NCBI RefSeq assembly: GCF_001429185.1
Contig: NZ_LMIW01000001.1
Span: 62,968 to 126,967, forward strand
From: Terrabacter sp. Root85
Lineage (GTDB): Bacteria; Actinomycetota; Actinomycetes; Actinomycetales; Dermatophilaceae
DNA: 64,000 nucleotides
Direction of reading: 5' to 3'
The notes under the pieces were generated by a model. It was given only the letters and a program-made list of their open reading frames with translations, searched no databases and was not told the origin of the DNA. This document shows positions 61,879 through 64,000 of this stretch, piece after piece (position 1 is the stretch's first letter; each line of letters opens with the position of its first letter). Position numbers and translations under genes: made by a program.

Positions 61879-62826
61879 ATGTCCGACCCGACGCCCCCCT
61901 CGTCGCCCGTCCGCACCCTCGTCGTCGGCGAGGCCCTCGTCGACGCGGTCACGACCGCCGGCGGCGACACGGCCGAGCACGTCGGCGGCAGCCCCGCCAA
62001 CGTCGCCTTCGGCCTGGCGGCCCTCGAGCACCCCGTCGACCTCGCGACGTGGATCGCGACCGACGAGCGCGGTCGCCGCATCGAGGACGCATGCCGTGAG
62101 CGCGGCGTCGCCCTGACGGCGGGCTCGCAGGGTGCACCCTTCACCTCCGTCGCGCACGCGACGCTCGACGCCACGGGTGCCGCGACGTACGTCTTCGACC
62201 TCGAGTGGCAGGTGGCCGCGGTCCCCGGCCTCACGACATACGGCCACGTCCACACGGGCAGCATCGCCGCCGTCCTCGAGCCCGGCGGCGGTCAGGTGCG
62301 CGAGATCCTCGCCGCGGCCCGCGAGCTGGGCGCCACCGTGTCCTACGACCCGAACGCGCGGCCGTCGCTCATGGGGCGTCCCGAGCAGGCCCGTCACACC
62401 ATCGAGAGCTCGATCGCACTGTCCGACGTCGTCAAGGTCAGCGACGAGGACATCGAGTGGCTGTGCCCCGGCGAGGCCATCGACGACGTCGTCCGCGCAT
62501 GGGGTGAGCTCGGACCCTCCCTCGTCGTCGTGACACGCGGGGGCGAGGGCACGGTCGTCCGCGTCACCCGCACCGGCGAGCAGCAGGCGCTCCCGGCGCC
62601 CACCGTCACCGTCGTCGACACGGTCGGGGCCGGTGACTCGTTCATGGCGGGGCTCGTGTCGGGCCTCATCGATGCCGGGCTGCTCGGCGGACCGGACGCG
62701 CGGACCCGTCTGCAGGCGGCGTCCCTCGCCGACGTCGTGCCCGCGGTGGAGCGCGCGCTGCGCACCGGAGCACTCACCGTCGAGCGCGCCGGGGCCCATG
62801 CGCCGACCCGAAACGACATGGCCTGA
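61879..62826 (+). CDS. PfkB family carbohydrate kinase (fructokinase-like)
   Basis: 315 residues. Sugar-binding start EHVGGSPANVAFGLAALEHP, ATP/anion-hole motif DTVGAGDSFMAGLVSGLIDA with catalytic Asp, and LVVVTRGGEGTVVRV. Closest to fructokinases by the GGSPANVA pattern. GAGTGAGGACC upstream and 11-base gap suggest co-transcription with glpX. Exact sugar not proven. Confidence 0.9.
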   Translation: MSDPTPPSSPVRTLVVGEALVDAVTTAGGDTAEHVGGSPANVAFGLAALEHPVDLATWIATDERGRRIEDACRERGVALTAGSQGAPFTSVAHATLDATGAATYVFDLEWQVAAVPGLTTYGHVHTGSIAAVLEPGGGQVREILAAARELGATVSYDPNARPSLMGRPEQARHTIESSIALSDVVKVSDEDIEWLCPGEAIDDVVRAWGELGPSLVVVTRGGEGTVVRVTRTGEQQALPAPTVTVVDTVGAGDSFMAGLVSGLIDAGLLGGPDARTRLQAASLADVVPAVERALRTGALTVERAGAHAPTRNDMA

Positions 62827-62913
62827 GGACAATTCGGGCATTCGACAAGAAGGCCAGCAGTCGGGCACCATTCTGCGCGACTCGCCGGGTAGTTTTGGCC
62901 GGTGGTTCACCCT

Positions 62914-62935
62914 GACGCCCCGGTGCCGGGGCGTC
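62914..62935 (+). other. Hairpin in the leader of the second SBP paralog
   Basis: GACGCCCC-ggtgcc-GGGGCGTC, a perfect 8-bp stem, ends 18 bases before the GTG start of the next gene, just ahead of its ribosome site. It may terminate the glpX operon or modulate the next gene. Confidence 0.55.
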
Positions 62936-62953
62936 CTCATGTGAGGAAACCTC

Positions 62954-64000
62954 GTGTCCAACCCCACCCCTCCACAACGCCCCGTCGGCCCGTACGAGCA
63001 GAGTCTCATCGAGAGCCGCGCCAACCGTAAGGCCCTCGAGGCCAGGATCGCCGCGGCTCGCCGCAACCGCATCATCGCCGCCGTGCTCGGCGTCGTGCTG
63101 CTCGCCGGGGCCGGCGTCGGCGGCTTCGTCTGGTGGAAGGGCCGGGAGGTGGCTCCCGTCGCCGCCCTCACGGCGACCCCTGGCAAGTCGTGCCCCGACC
63201 GCACCCCGGTCTCCGTCTGGGTGTCGGAGGCGGCCCAGCCCGCGGTGCTCGCGCTCGCCAAGGAGTACCAGGCCGACCCGGACTCCCCGTGCGTCGACTA
63301 CGTCGTCAAGGGCAAGGCACCGATCGAGGCCATGATCGGTCTGGGCCAGGGGCAGCCGGACCGGCCCGACGCCTGGATCCCCGACTCCCCGCGCTGGGTC
63401 GAGCGCGTCAACGAGGCCGCCAAGCTCAACGCCAAACCGGCGGGCGCCTTCGCCAAGAGCCCCCTCGTCATCGCGATGGACCCCGCCCAGGCCGACAAGC
63501 TCGGTGACCAGCCGAAGTGGCTCGAGCTCGTCGCGTCGGACAGCCCGATCCGGATGAGCGACCCCCGTTCGACCACGGCCGGCATGCTGACGCTCGCCTC
63601 GGCCCTGCCGGAGCTGTCCAACGAGCAGGGACGCGTCGTCATCCCCAAGCTCGCCAAGGGTGCGGCCGCCTCGGTCGACGACCTCTTCAGCGCCTACAAC
63701 GCCGACCCCGCGACCGCGGCGGCCTTCCCGGTGTCCGAGGCCGACCTCATCGACCACAACCGCCTCTACCCCGACCACAGGATGGTGTCGGTCACCCCGA
63801 GCGAAGGCACTCCGGCCTTCGAGTTCTCCCTCGTCAACGTCGCGACCGACCCGGTCCGCGACCAGGCCGTGGAGCTGCTCCGTGCCTACCTCATGACGCC
63901 GACCGCCGCCAAGATCTTCGCGCAGTACGGCATCCGCTCGACGGCCGTCCCCGTCACCATGCCGACGCCGGCGGGCAGCGTGGGCGACGTCAAGATCGGG
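62954..64000 (+). CDS. Solute-binding (probably plus VWA) membrane protein, second paralog, cut by window edge
   Basis: At least 349 residues, open at the window end. Same plan as the gene at 55218: cytosolic GPYEQSLIESRANRKALEAR, one helix (IIAAVLGVVLLAGAGVGGFV), then the binding-type domain with RPDAWIPDSPRWVERVNEA, SEGTPAFEFSLVNV and MTPTAAKIFAQYGIRSTAV. By analogy a VWA domain should follow. GTG start at 62954 with AGGAAA upstream. Paralogs bracket ispH-xseAB-glpX. Confidence 0.82.
   Translation, partial: MSNPTPPQRPVGPYEQSLIESRANRKALEARIAAARRNRIIAAVLGVVLLAGAGVGGFVWWKGREVAPVAALTATPGKSCPDRTPVSVWVSEAAQPAVLALAKEYQADPDSPCVDYVVKGKAPIEAMIGLGQGQPDRPDAWIPDSPRWVERVNEAAKLNAKPAGAFAKSPLVIAMDPAQADKLGDQPKWLELVASDSPIRMSDPRSTTAGMLTLASALPELSNEQGRVVIPKLAKGAAASVDDLFSAYNADPATAAAFPVSEADLIDHNRLYPDHRMVSVTPSEGTPAFEFSLVNVATDPVRDQAVELLRAYLMTPTAAKIFAQYGIRSTAVPVTMPTPAGSVGDVKIG

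Overview
This window is chromosomal DNA from a very GC-rich actinobacterium. Evidence: strong G/C bias at third codon positions, GTG starts, a mycothiol-type deacetylase (MshB), the sigE-rseA-htrA-tatB stress locus, DUF3117, a VanW-type protein and many leaderless promoters. Gene order in two blocks matches, from memory, Mycobacterium tuberculosis Rv1165-Rv1224 (about 2-26 kb here) and Rv1099-Rv1112 (about 51-62 kb). Codon style and some families suggest the order Micrococcales, perhaps Intrasporangiaceae; that placement is inference. I saw no tRNA, rRNA, CRISPR array, insertion sequence or prophage.

Left block (1-27 kb): a heterodimeric ABC exporter with a degenerate ATP site; tatB, the HtrA-like protease, anti-sigma factor and SigE, with an autoregulatory-type ECF promoter; an O-methyltransferase; DUF3117; an enoyl-CoA hydratase; an AbiEi/DUF559-like gene framed by palindromes; a PIG-V-type mannosyltransferase, a DivIVA-domain protein and a LOG protein; dapE and dapD (divergent), citrate synthase, dapC with ferredoxin; an acetyltransferase; a VanW protein; mshB; an LpqW-like lipoprotein; typA; Nudix; pterin dehydratase. 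Three steps of diaminopimelate (lysine/peptidoglycan) synthesis lie within about 6 kb.

Middle, more variable segment (27-51 kb): two CNNM/CorC-type membrane proteins preceded by a translationally coupled leaderless mini-ORF; an oligopeptide ABC operon in the order C-A-B-D-F; a FrnE-like DsbA protein; an HxlR regulator divergent from a methyltransferase; a ferric-reductase-like flavoprotein; a membrane protein; a frameshifted small gene; DUF5995; a GH63-type glucosidase with a ROK regulator divergent from a DUF1479 dioxygenase-like gene; an ArsC-like protein; CspA; and two small zinc-ribbon proteins. It holds decayed gene pieces: an ABC-permease tail near 40.5 kb and a methylglyoxal synthase fragment at 43.04 kb.

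Right block (51-64 kb): ychF, a phosphatase/thioesterase pair, rmuC, an anchored solute-binding plus von Willebrand A protein, ispH with a truncated phosphotransferase gene just upstream, xseA-xseB, DUF4245, glpX, a PfkB kinase, and a second solute-binding paralog cut by the window end.

The observations most worth following are the leaderless mini-ORF coupled to the CNNM gene, the paralogous SBP/VWA pair, the strong excess of GTATGCC/GGCATAC over its one-base CpG variant, the palindrome-framed AbiEi-like gene, and the paired small zinc-ribbon genes. All functions are inferred from sequence patterns and family knowledge; no database search was run.
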